Positions 1 through 10,126 of a DNA stretch of 23,980 nt are shown one piece after another. A model generated the notes under the pieces. It ran no database searches. It saw only the letters and a list, made by a program, of their open reading frames with translations, and had not been told where the DNA came from. The translations under genes were made by a program, and so were the position numbers. Source of the DNA: Chara braunii (taxonomy: Eukaryota; Streptophyta; Charophyceae; Charales; Characeae). Each line of letters starts with the position of its first letter. Position 1 is the stretch's first letter. The DNA is taken from positions 2,665,985 through 2,689,964 of the forward strand of contig BFEA01000085.1 of the NCBI GenBank assembly GCA_003427395.1, in the 5' to 3' direction.

Positions 1-600
1 CCCCCCCCACCCCGAAACCAAAGTTTCTCAGCGGATTTGGGCTGTACTCAGCAAGCGCAGTACAGACCTGAAGTCAGAACAAAAAAAAATCAGAGGAAGA
101 TTGTTTTCTGAGCCGTCGGCTACCGCCGACCGGTCGGCCCCAATCGGTCGGTACAATACGGTCGGCGGTCGGCCCGACCGGTCGGCGGGGATGCAACCCT
201 GGTGCACACATTTTTTTCCTTTGATCGTGTTTTCATGTGGTTGCAATTTTCTTTCCATCTGCGTTTACCTGCTTGGTAGGTTTTCCCGATTTCTGCCGCC
301 GATTCCTTACTGTTTGCGCTTTGGCCGGTTCCCTCCTGTTCACACTTCGTGCATGTGGATTTTCATTTTGCACACTCCAGGTTGGACATCGTGGTTCCCT
401 GCACATGGCAAAGGAGGTTTCTGGAGTAGCGACTCTGCCTTGGAAACACTGCCACAAAGCAGAGAAGCAACTCTTCTTCCCTCACGTAACCCTCCAAAAA
501 ACCGTGCACAGCCATACAGAGAAGCTCTGATGCTCCAGAAACTCAATGCGGAACCTTTTCTGTTGTCTTGCTCTTTGCCCAGACTTCGAACCCTTCCTAT
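1..600. other. 5' flank without recognisable gene
   Basis: Apart from the CGGTCGG cluster and a small hairpin (7-bp arms 42-48 and 59-65) nothing is recognisable here. An open frame on the + strand runs from 101 to 865, but its first 180 codons show no family resemblance and are Cys/Phe/Leu-rich in a pyrimidine-rich context, as expected of chance reading. Only its last part (from about 630) may belong to the Helitron N-terminal region. The Helitron 5' terminus was not found. Confidence 0.5.
115..190. repeat. CGGTCGG palindrome cluster
   Basis: A GC-rich block holds five direct copies of CGGTCGG (131, 145, 159, 166 and 179) together with inverted CCGACCG copies. The 14-bp stretch at 125-138 is a perfect palindrome and a 12-bp palindrome lies at 174-185, so the two ends can pair with themselves or each other. 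It lies upstream of the Helitron coding remnant. Its role is unknown; it could be a terminal structure of a mobile element or a local satellite. Confidence 0.7.
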
Positions 601-1037
601 CACCCAGCTGCAAAGGACCTTAGAATTTGCAGAGAATGAGTACCATCCAAACCCTCCGAAACGTTGTAAGCGTCACCGCCAGCCCGACAGTGCAGCCGAA
701 CACGTTCTTGCTGATGCTAACCTACTGAATGAATCTGATGCCTTCAGCATGATGCAAACGGGCCTGCCAGATCTGCCAACGTATGCTTCCTCCTGTCGCT
801 GTCACGACTCCCTCGCTTGGGGACAATATAAACATCCGTCCATCCCCCCCTCTTATGTCCCTTGACATCCAACATAGGGATTCTCATGCAGCCAGACTGC
901 ACCATCCATCTGGGATGATGTGTACTGGGGAACCTGACCTTCAATCTGCTTGCACATACACACGAAATTGGACACCAGTACCGACCGACAGTCCTTCGTG
1001 TCCTGTCGTCTCACCAACTCCCTCTACGCCGCATGAA

Positions 1038-1130
1038 GAACAGAGAGAGCGCAGGATGATGGCAAATAGACGAGTATTGTATGAGAAGAACTGTTGCACG
1101 TGCAAATGAAAAAAGACAACAGCTGCTAGG
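1038..1130 (+). repeat. Basic module copy 1
   Basis: First copy of a basic repeat in the Helitron N-terminal region, with an ERRMMANRR core followed by a VARANEKRQQLL-like tail. The core and the tail lie in different frames (core frame from 783, tail frame from 1081), so a small indel occurred near 1080. Confidence 0.6.
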
Positions 1131-1371
1131 AGATGTACACACCTTCCGCACACCGTCTCTGCCTGTCCAGCCGGTCAATGCCGCCGTCTACACAACAGAC
1201 ATGCTGCATGTTCAATCTCAGAACAATAATCGTTCCGCTGAGGATGCTTTTCTCCACAGCCCGAAGCGGTCTGCTACCTTACCGTTGCATGATGTGCTCT
1301 CCTCGACTCCACAGTCAGCTACCTTACCGTCCCATGCTCTGCCCTCCTCCACTCCCTCCAGTTCAATTGAT

Positions 1372-1464
1372 GAACACCGGGAGCGCAGGAAAATGGCCAA
1401 TAAACGTTATTATAAAAACAAATCTGCAGCGCGTGCAGATAACACACGGCAACACAAGCTGCTC
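1372..1464 (+). repeat. Basic module copy 2
   Basis: Second and intact copy of the module: ERRKMANKRYY core followed by a Lys/Ala/Arg tail and RQHKLL, uninterrupted in the frame that runs from 1081 to 1800. It is the best reference for the other two copies. Confidence 0.65.
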
Positions 1465-1797
1465 GATACAGCACTATTGCCTCCGATGGTGCTGCCGGCC
1501 ACTCCTGCTGTTCCAGTAACACCTATTCTTGTGCCATCGACCCCTGCTGCTCTCTTACAACCGAATTGCAGCCCTTCAATTGTTGAACCACTTCAAACGC
1601 CACTGTCAAATGTTTGCATCGAACGTGAACATTATGTTCCTATACACACAAGCAATAATACGGTATGCACAACAAGCACACCGCCTCCTCAGTCGGATAA
1701 CATCTGTCCTCCAAATGAAAAGCCTTTTCCCGATAGTCCAATGGTGCTTCATCACATGCCATCCTCTCCCCAACTTCGTCTATTGCTCATGCCAAAA

Positions 1798-2337
<540 letters not shown>

Positions 2338-2826
2338 TGATGGGACAAACGAATTCCTCGACACATTTCCCCCCTTCCCAAACCCCGTCCAACCCTGCTT
2401 TTGAGTTTGAACAAAGCAGCACCGCAGCACTTGCGGAATCAATGCATGGAATACCTACACAACTGCGGATGCTACGCACGCACGCATTCATACAACTCCC
2501 GGTCACACCTCTCCGCCATCAGGTCTCCGCCCGCAGAATCTATTATGTGCTCTTGAACAACAATCGAGCGCTGATAGTCAAAACAAACAACCCACAACGC
2601 CGCACATGGATGATACTTCTCTACAGACAGTTCTTTGTGATTCTTCGGCCATGCTGGATGCTCAAACTGAGCAGGTGCAGTGTGCAGACCCGTGCAGTGA
2701 CTGCATTGTCAATGAAGAATATCCACCCTCAGTAAATCTCCAAGCACCACTACCACTGACGACAAACCCTCAGTACCGAAAAAAAGGCATCGCCATGAGG
2801 TTAGGAGACAACACCTTGGCCTGTGC

Positions 2827-3990
2827 ATGAGGGGAAACCATCGACGGGGTAGGCACCAACGACCGATCAGTGGGCTGCAGTGGTGCGTCGCTGTGCGCCT
2901 GGCCCTACAACCATTTCACAAGACAACAACTCAGGAAATTTCGTCGATACGTGGTGTGATTGACGAGCCACAACAATTAGTTTCTTTTTCTGTTTTAGAT
3001 ATCCGTGTCACATTCAAAGATTTTGAAGGCGTTTTAGAACCCCTGTGCACCTATGGGGCGCCGACACACCTAGAACCAATACCGGGTGCAACAGATAACG
3101 CTGCAACCGCTTACTCAACACAAATTTTCAACGACACTGTCGGCGTGCCAAAAATGGCACTGGGGGAAAGGGCCCCTTGGGAACATTGCTATGTACTTCT
3201 CTGGAGTCATGAAAAAGAATGGGGCAACATTTGTTGTAGAAAGGGAGAAAGACTCTTTCCCCTATGGCAAATGCCGCCCTCAAAACATACCTGAATATGA
3301 AATTCTTGCATTATGGCAAGTAAACACAGTTGCAGGCAAGTGTTTGCGGAAACATGCGCGGCGATTGAACAATGAGCTTTCTCTGACATCACAGCGTTTG
3401 GTGGAAGGAAATGCTGGTCTGCACGACTGGAAAGGTATGTTGCATATTGAGGGTCAAATGTTCCTTTGCATTGGCCCATTGCACGCTCCTCCTGGCCACA
3501 GATCGCAATTTGCACAAATTTATATCCATGACCCGCAATTGTCAAAGGAGGCAGCGAGCATTCGATTGGATGGAATGAATCTTCTTGACTCTATTGATGT
3601 TGCCGGTGTGAGACAGTGTGCTATCTCTTGCGCACATTACATTCCCTATTATGCCAATGCAACCGATACACCAAGACTTCATCGCAATATATGAGTTGCC
3701 AGATGAAATCATCGAAGAAAAAACTTTGGTAATTAATGTTGATGCTAGACCGCGGGGCGAGCACTCCCGCCGACACAACAGACCGGAAGGTCTGCAGGAG
3801 GTCTGCATCCTCATGGAAGATGAGCCACAATCGAGAGAAATAGTACTACAGATGCGTAATGGAAAACTTAGAAAAGCAAATGAGAAAAACTGTGCTCATG
3901 ATGCTTTGCATTACCTTTTGCGCTTCCCGAGCGGCGAGGATGGGTGGTTTTGTGGATCGGGTGATCCAGAGCAAGGTTAGCCAGCAAAGG
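2827..3990 (+). pseudogene. Helitron helicase-like N-terminal domain, broken
   Basis: Positions 2827-3294 and 3086-3694, in two frames, followed by 3640-3977 in a third, together give the domain that precedes the nuclease in RepHel proteins. Diagnostic stretches are a GMLHIEGQMF-like segment followed by RSQFAQIYIHDP (about 3434-3535), then IYELPDEI, RPRGEHSRRHNRP, REIVLQMRNGKLRK and ALHYLLRFPSGEDGW, which is the usual order. Frame breaks occur near 3180 and 3650, and a stop codon follows at 3978-3980. In intact Helitrons this region is continuous with the HUH nuclease and acts in DNA binding and transposition in the nucleus. Here it cannot be translated as one protein. Confidence 0.85.
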
Positions 3991-5138
3991 TGACCCCTTG
4001 CGAGTTCCATGCTTTCCACCTGCACGAGCGGCACACTGAACGTCCATCTTTGTTGTTGGTAGGTCAACTCTTTCAGGAATACGTTTGTGGGGCTTTTGCA
4101 AAGATGGAAAGTATGAACCTTTCGTATATTCGTACCAATCAGCAAAAAATTCGTGCAGAAATGTACCAATCCTTATGTGATGCTATGAAGGCAGATGATA
4201 ACTTTGATTCCATTGGCCACAGAGTTGTGTTGCCATCCTGTTTCCCTTCAGGATCCAGGTTTTTGTACGAGAAGTATTAAGATGCGATGGTTGTGTGTAG
4301 GAAATCGCCAGAAATCCAGACCTGTTCATCACAATGACACGCAATACGAAATGGCCAGAAATCCAGACCTGTTGCCATCCTGTTTCCCTTGGCTAGTGTG
4401 CAGCCGATAGACCCGACATCGTGGCGTGGGTGTTCAAGGGTTATTTCAGACAGGTGAAGTCCGAAATACTTGACAATAACATCTTTGGCAGAGTGATTGC
4501 ATATCTGTATGTCATTGAATTTCAAGAAAGAGGTTTGCCGCATGCGCACATGTTGATCGTCCTTGATGAAAAAGATAAACCGCACTCCCCATATGATATT
4601 GATTGCTTGGTATCTGCTGATCCCAGCAGACGGTGAGCTTCGAAAAAGAGTTGTGAAATCCATGTTGCACTCTAAATGTGGAAAGAGAGACCCTACACGT
4701 CTTGCTCCGTGGATGAGAATTGCATACGAGGTTTTCCAAAGTCGTTCAACAAAGAAACCGTGTGGACAGACCATGATAATTACCCAACGTATCGACGCAG
4801 ACGACCTGATGATGGGGGCAATATGGTTAGTGTCGTACAATCCGTATTTGCTTTTGAGATTTGACTGCTGTGCCAATGTGGCATGCATAAAATATTTGTA
4901 CAAATACGTCTTCAAAGGCGGGGACTGTGCGATGATGGGTGAGGTAAGTGAAACACACAAGAAAGACGAAACAATAGCCTATCAAGATTTGCGATCTGTA
5001 GGGGCATTGGAAGCATATTTGAGAATATTCAACTTCAACGTAAGTGAGGTCTATCCCAGTGTGGAGCGCTTGCCTGTCCACCTTGAAAACCGCCAGACTG
5101 TGTATTTCAAGGCGGGCAATGCCCACAAAGTTGTGTAG
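3984..5138 (+). pseudogene. Helitron HUH (Rep) nuclease, broken
   Basis: The rolling-circle nuclease that nicks and joins the transposon ends. Frame 3990-4277 gives LFQEYVCGAFAKME, LSYIRTNQQKIRAE and IGHRVVLPSCF; a short piece near 4315-4365 gives NPDLFITMTRNTKWPEI; 4397-4636 gives ADRPDIVAWVFK, FGRVIAYLYVIEFQERGLPHAHM; and 4563-5138 gives SYNPYLLLRFDCCANV and the tyrosine motif. The metal-binding HUH motif (PHAH) lies at 4538-4549 and the YxxKYxxK motif with both catalytic tyrosines at 4893-4916, so active-site residues survive although the frame is broken at least three times. A small patchwork duplication lies between 4230 and 4390. Confidence 0.9.
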
Positions 5139-5760
5139 GATGGGCCCCCGACCACAAAACTGACAGCGTGGATGAAAATCAATGCATAGAACAAACATCT
5201 TCCGAACAACCAACGCAATATGTATACAGATGTTGTCGCCACACACACATGGAAAAAATACCATTGGGCACCTAGAGCGAGGAACGCGAAGAAGGGTTTC
5301 AAAAAGATAGGGAAAATGTATCAAACTCAACCTCAACAAGGCGATGTCTTTTATCTTCTGATTCTTTGGACACAAGAGCAATCGAGAGGTGCAAAATCCT
5401 TCGAGGACTTGAGAACTTTGAACGTAGTCACGTACGAAACTTGCCAAGAAACATGTCTTGCTCTTAGTCTTCTAAATGACGATCACGAATGGAATGACCA
5501 CATGGAAAGTATGACACATTATGCAATGTCGCGCCAGATGTGAACATGTGCTAAGACTGTTTATATTTTCGTGAAATCACAACACCCAATAAATTCTTGC
5601 ATGCCCATTGTCCGAAAATGTGGGATGATTACACGCATGAATTCAGTTCATATATCCCCGAGTTTGTGTTGTGAGCATTAGCTGTTTTGGACATCGAGCG
5701 ATTGTTGCAAGGGAGGGGGCTTCAATTGGAAACCTTCAACCTCATACGACCATCTCAGAG
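5139..5760 (+). pseudogene. Helitron region between Rep and helicase
   Basis: Sequence linking nuclease and helicase in RepHel proteins. In the frame 5220-5543 one reads a Trp/Lys/Arg segment, a tyrosine/leucine stretch replacing the usual YYLRLLL, then KSFEDLRTLNVVTYETCQE and ALSLLNDDHEWN, all in family order. Positions 5544-5674 are degraded but resemble the PxxxWxxY segment that follows. From 5675 the frame reads ALAVLDIERLLQGRG, the usual entry to the helicase. Stops and frameshifts separate the pieces, so this is a pseudogene segment, not a separate gene. Confidence 0.8.
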
Positions 5761-5762
5761 TC

Positions 5763-5921
5763 ATATGGATCTCGCCCGGCGTTTGGACTCCCAAAGGACG
5801 CTGAACGATCTCCCAATATGGATCTCGCCCGACGTTTGGACTCCCAAAGCACCCTGAACGATCTCCCGATATGGATCTCGCCCGACGTTTGGACTCCCAA
5901 AGGACGCTGAACAATCTCCCA
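5763..5921 (+). repeat. Three tandem copies of a 53-bp unit
   Basis: Units start at 5763, 5816 and 5869 with ATATGGATCTCGCCC and differ at only a few bases (for example GGCG/GACG and AGGACG/AGCACC). The unit encodes MDLARRLDSQ-like residues of the Helitron protein in its first frame. Because 53 is not a multiple of three, each added copy moves the frame; the sequence before copy 1 is in frame 2 and the sequence after copy 3 in frame 3. Confidence 0.95.
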
Positions 5922-6350
5922 CGCGAGTTGCGAGATGAACTGACGTACGGCATGTCGGTTCTGAGACACACATGAGAGACACAAATTGGATGTCTTTGAC
6001 CATCACAACAAAGGTTTGTACATGAAGTGGTAGATGATGTGAAATGCTCACATCCTTTGGGAGTTATCTTAGATGCCCTTGCAGGCACAGAGAAGGCATA
6101 CTGCATCAACACAATATTGGTCGGTGTCCGCTTAGAAAAGAAAGTCGCCTTGGCCGTTGCGTCCAACGGGATTGCAGCTACATTGCTTAATGGGGGCGAA
6201 CTTTCCATTCCAGGTTTCGTGCTCCGATCTAGCTAGCTGACAGCACGGTCTTCAAAATCCCAAAACAGTCGGGCCTTGTGTAGTTGATGAGAAAAACTGA
6301 CCTCACTGTGTGGGCTGAGGCGCCTATGAACCATAAACGTTATGCCAAAG
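5922..6350 (+). pseudogene. Helitron Pif1-like helicase, 5' part only
   Basis: Start of the 5'-3' DNA helicase of RepHel. It reads RELRDEL after the 53-bp repeats, then, at 6027-6236, the motif I region ALAGTEKA (6081-6098) followed by KKVALAVASNGIAATLL (motif Ia). At 6238-6345 the frame changes to FKIPKQSGL, a stop, then RKTDLTVWAEAPMNHKR (motif II at 6311-6328). The normal motif I is GGTGKT and the normal motif II is DEAP; here motif I has Glu and Ala in place of Gly and Thr and motif II has Ala in place of the metal-binding Asp. Motifs III to VI are absent. A helicase from this copy would be dead even without the stops. Confidence 0.85.
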
Positions 6351-6354
6351 AACT

Positions 6355-6723
6355 TTGCAATTCCCTGGTGAAAATGCACCTACACAAGCTCAAACCTCGG
6401 GTCCGGTCCCTGACTGGCATAAGTTTGCAGTTGAGATTGGTATCCCCTATCTCATCAATGTTCTGCTTTGGCAGGACTTTGCTGTGCAGTCCCTCAATGC
6501 AACAAATATAAATCTGCAGTTCGAACGCTACAAATTTGGAAGAATCGGAACTCTGCTTCCCGGAGGAGTGGTCAATTACAGCGCAGGTAATCACAAACAC
6601 GGCCAGGCGGTTCTAAATAACTTGCTGGCTGAAGATCATAGACATGCCAAGAATGGAATACCTTTACGGAATTGTGGATATGAAAGGTTTCACAAAATTT
6701 ACCAAAAGCTCAAAGCACAATGA
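6355..6723 (+). CDS. Unrecognised 122-residue open frame
   Basis: An open + strand frame of 122 codons that begins just after the Helitron helicase homology ends. Residues from about 20 on (PVPDWHKFAVEIGIPYLINVL, then LNATNINLQFERYKFGRIGTLLPGG and HGQAVLNNLLAEDHRH) look like ordinary globular protein rather than chance reading, with balanced composition and no low complexity. I do not recognise the family. The frame at 6762-6953 (TLENDIRQLQ, FDDYKEMIVRRIATELTSEQ) may be its frameshifted continuation. It could be part of another transposon between the Helitron and the gypsy element, or an exon of a captured host gene. Confidence 0.35.
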   Translation: MQFPGENAPTQAQTSGPVPDWHKFAVEIGIPYLINVLLWQDFAVQSLNATNINLQFERYKFGRIGTLLPGGVVNYSAGNHKHGQAVLNNLLAEDHRHAKNGIPLRNCGYERFHKIYQKLKAQ

Positions 6724-7092
6724 ACTCCTAAACGAACTCCGTATTCCCTCACCACCGGCCCTTGGTACGATGTCTTACGCTCCTTCAGACCGTCAACCTC
6801 AAGACAAACACTATGCGAACCAAACACTTGGGACTACGTCCACACACTCTTGAAAATGACATACGACAACTTCAATATCATCACATGGCATTTGACGACT
6901 ACAAAGAGATGATTGTGCGGCGGATTGCCACAGAGCTCACTTCAGAACAATAGTGGTTCTACACGAGGAACCTCAACAGGCACATCTGAGGTAAAACTGT
7001 GCTTGCCAACGCAGACCATATGATTCAAGAGGTAAGACCCTGGCAAAATAGGCACCCACCCTCTTTTCCCTTGCAAGCGAAGCTGCAATTGG
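6724..7092. other. Unassigned spacer, possible coding remnant
   Basis: Between the unrecognised open frame and the last recognisable gypsy integrase codons. The + strand frame 6762-6953 is coding-like; the rest (6954-7092) shows no recognisable family. No LTR of the gypsy element was found here. Confidence 0.4.
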
Positions 7093-8249
7093 TCATCTAG
7101 TGACAAATGGTCCTTTGGGTGCATCACCTGCGGGTGCTACGATGCGCCAAGGCCCATCCATTTCGAAAGGAGCTTGTGAGAGATATCTTGTCCGAGGTTT
7201 GGAGGCCCAAATGACGTTGCCGACTTGAAACGGACAAAGAAGACGCTGGTGATTGGCGTGACGGCTCAAGCGTTGCTGCGTCTTCGACATCTAGTTGTGT
7301 GCCTTGACAAGGAACTCTTGCATCCATCGAATGAAGATAAGGTGGTCGGCGCTCTCGGTTGCCAATGGGATAATAGTGTCCAACGACGATGTGACCGGCG
7401 AGCCATGCTCGAACTCAAAAGATGATATATCGACAATCGGATGCATGGACGAGTTGTAAGTCAACTCGACGTCCGACAACCGCTCAACCCATTCCTTTTG
7501 GTCAGAACGAATGGGAGTGCGAAAAAGAACCTGTGTGGTTTGATGCGCCCTCTCCGTGTGGCCATCGATTTACGAGTGGCGAACCGAACTCGGGTTGAGA
7601 GATGAGCCCCATTGTTTGACGAGTGCCAACCAAAAGTCGGATATGAACCGAGTGACGCGGTCGCATACGATCTCCTTGGGGTAACCCTTGGTAGGAATCC
7701 AACCGGCGTAAAGAACCTTGGCTAGCTCCGGTGCCGTGGCGTGATAGCGACAAGGCAAAAACATGGCGAACTTGGTGAGTCGATCGACCATCGTGAGAAT
7801 CCCATGCACACCAGTCTTGTGCTTAGGGAATGGCGTGGTGATGTCCATGGCAATCAATTTTTGTAGTCCTAAGTGGACCGGTAATGGTCGCAACTTGCGA
7901 ACGGGCGATGATTGCAGGATTTGCAACGTCGGCAAACCTCGCACGACTTGCAATAGCGTGTGGCGTCGCCTAGAAGGTCGGGCCACCAAAAGCGCTCGCG
8001 AAGTCGGCCAATTGTACGATTGACTCCAAAGTGTCCAGTGGCGGGAGTGTCGTGGAATTCGCCAAAAAGCCGCGTACGCAAGTGTGGATCACTTGGTACA
8101 CAAAGAAGATCCTTCCCCCGTGAGTGGACTAGCAAATAACCCTGTTGGACCCGACAGTGCGATTGTGTCGGATTTGGAGAGGAGCAATTCGCATACTTGT
8201 CACGAAACTCTAGGTCAATGTGGTAGCCGCGGACGAAGTTGTCCCGCAA
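7093..8249 (-). pseudogene. Gypsy integrase, broken
   Basis: The integrase inserts reverse-transcribed DNA into the genome. The zinc-binding N-terminal domain is at 8249-7920 with the HHCC set (His66, His73, Cys103, Cys106 of that frame, in HDTPATGHFG and CKSCEVC). The catalytic core follows in another frame from 7989: Asp in AMDIT (7843-7845), Asp in VCDR (7660-7662) and Glu in HTERAHQ (7552-7554). The last two are 35 residues apart, the canonical DD35E spacing, and the three lie in one frame, interrupted by a TAA near 7567-7569. The C-terminal part (FEFEHGSPVTS at 7400s, then GPWRIVAPAGDAPKG) continues to 7093 across another stop. Frameshift between zinc and core domains near 7900. Confidence 0.9.
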
Positions 8250-8270
8250 GTCGTCGTCAATCTCGAACGT

Positions 8271-9290
8271 CTAGTAGACCGCGGTACAATGGTCCGGATG
8301 TCGTGAAAGAGCGTCCGCAAAACGGTTTGACTTTTTCGGAATGTCATCGGGAAAGAAGTCAAACTGGTAGAAGAAAGTCATCCAACGGGCGATGGTGCTA
8401 TGAAGCGTGTCTTGGGTCTTGTAGAAGACCAACAAATTGTTATCCGTTACCCACCGGAATTGACTTCGACCGAGAAGAAAATGTTGCCATCGCTTAAGCG
8501 CGTGTACGAATGCAAGAGACTTCTTTCGATCCTCGCATTGAAGCTTAGTAAAAAAGGCCGCGATCTTCGAGTAACCTTTGATAAAGCGTTGATAGTATGG
8601 CTGGCTAGGCCAAGAAATGAGCAAACATCCATAATGTTCTTCGGCTCCGGCCACTCTTGGACGACTTGAATCTTGTGCAATAACGGATTAATGCCCTCTG
8701 GTGTGACAAAATGGCCCAAGTACTCGAACTCCTGCCGTACGAATTCGCGGTTGTCCTGGTTGGCTTTGTACTTGGTGCGACGGAGCGTCTCCAACACGCG
8801 TCGAAGATGCTCGAGACGGTCCCCCAAGGTCCGGCCATAGACGAGAATGTCGTCCAAGTAGACCAGCACAAACCGGTCCAGCATCACGCGGAACTCGTTG
8901 GTCATCGCCGCTTGAAAAGTCGTTGGGGCATTTGTCAGGCCAAAAGGCATGACAACCCACTCAAAATGGCATAGCTCGTTTTGAACGCGGATTTGTAGCG
9001 ATCTTGCGGGCGTATCGAAATCTGATGATAGCCCGACTTTAAGTCCAACTTGGAAAAATATTTTGCTCCGCCCAAACGCTCAAGAAGCTCGTCAATACGA
9101 GGAAGAGGCCCCACATTCTTGACGGTTTGCGCGTTGAGCTTGTGATAGTCAATTCATAAGCGAAGATCTTGTTTTTCTTCCTTACGAAGAGAACCGGCGC
9201 ACCGTACGGTGAGCTACTAGGGCGAATCCAACCCTTTTCCAACAAGTCATCGTGTTGCGCGTGGAGAACCGCGAGCTCCTCGTCGCTCAT
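8271..9290 (-). pseudogene. Gypsy reverse transcriptase and RNase H, broken
   Basis: RT begins with [25 protein letters not shown] and [11 protein letters not shown] (9290-9160). A one-base loss near 9170 moves the frame, after which [22 protein letters not shown] and [12 protein letters not shown] are readable up to about 9000; a TGA stands where the family has Cys in CIDY. From 8950 the frame gives MPFGLTNAP and the catalytic YLDD box at 8849-8860, then EFEYLGHFVTPEGI. RNase H appears only as its second half: after CEDR (about 8526) the sequence jumps to LAFVHALKRW, WVTDNN, ARWMTF and ADALSRHPDHC. The first half, with the catalytic DAS segment, is missing. Confidence 0.9.
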
Positions 9291-10126
9291 GCGATAGTAC
9301 GTCCTTTCGGCGGCACGACACCGGCGTCAAGGATGATCTCATGGGAGATCGGTCGATCCGACACCACACCGGTAGGAGACTCGAAGACGTTGGCGAACTC
9401 GTCAAGCAACCGCACTACGGGGGTGTCCAAAGACAAGTCTGTAGGTGAAGAGTCGGTCGCTGCAACGGTCCTAAGAAAACATAGCCTGATCTTGTCGGTC
9501 CGCTTGTAAGCGCAAGTGAACCAGAAATACTTGGTCGGTACAACTTGGCCGCGGATCGAAGGGTGTGGAAGACAAATAGTACATAGCACCTCGGCGCCGA
9601 AGGCATCGCGAACGGTAAGTGTCCACCGAGGAAAGTTGACCGTGTGGTCCGCACTTGCAAGCCAAGGCATCCCCAAAATAATGCCGATGGACATAGACGT
9701 CGAACGTAACTGGCTTGCATGCATGAGGTGCGAAATAGACCGGCACGGATTCGATGTAGCGATCATGAAGTCGTTGCATCCGAACGTCCGCCATCGTGAC
9801 TGCCGTAGGATGTGACTTCCTTCGAACTTGTGCACCAAGGTCGGCCCTTTGTATAAAGGATTGGCTCATAAAATTGCGAGTCGCGCTGCTATCCAGCAAA
9901 GCATTGCAAGTATAAAAGAGTGGTGTGGTGTTGTCATCGTACCGCTGCGTGCAAAACTCGCGGGCCACCTTGGTAATATACGCAAGGAGGTCCCCCAACA
10001 CAACTTCGTCATCCATTGGCGAAGTTGGTGGTGCATAGAAGGATAAGTATGTGTGGAGATGGACGCATAGTGCTGCGCATCACGGTGCCGGTAAGCGGCC
10101 CATGGGAGGGAGAGGAAGCTATGCAA
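9287..10126 (-). pseudogene. Gypsy aspartic protease, broken
   Basis: Protease that would cleave the Gag-Pol polyprotein. Frame 10016-9471 begins with MDDEVVLGDLLAYITKVARE and has NALLDSSATRNFMSQSF at 9876-9900s. The active-site triplet is Asp-Ser-Ser at 9885-9893, where the usual form is Asp-Ser/Thr-Gly. A few residues normally found just before it in such proteases appear to be deleted. The flap-and-C-terminal part moves to another frame, with IILGMPWLASADH at about 9650-9686, then the linker to RT (PTDLSLDTPVVRLLDEFANVFESPTGV). At least one frameshift near 9700. Confidence 0.85.

Noticed and set aside
42-71. Hairpin with 7-bp arms followed by CTGA, resembling a Helitron 3' end
   Set aside because: The spacing from stem to CTGA is only two bases and the orientation would put an element end outside the window; a chance hairpin is more likely.
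6942-7127. A - strand frame of 61 codons as the end of the gypsy polyprotein or its 3' LTR
   Set aside because: Residues after the integrase C-terminal words do not match the family and no LTR features are visible, so it was left unassigned.
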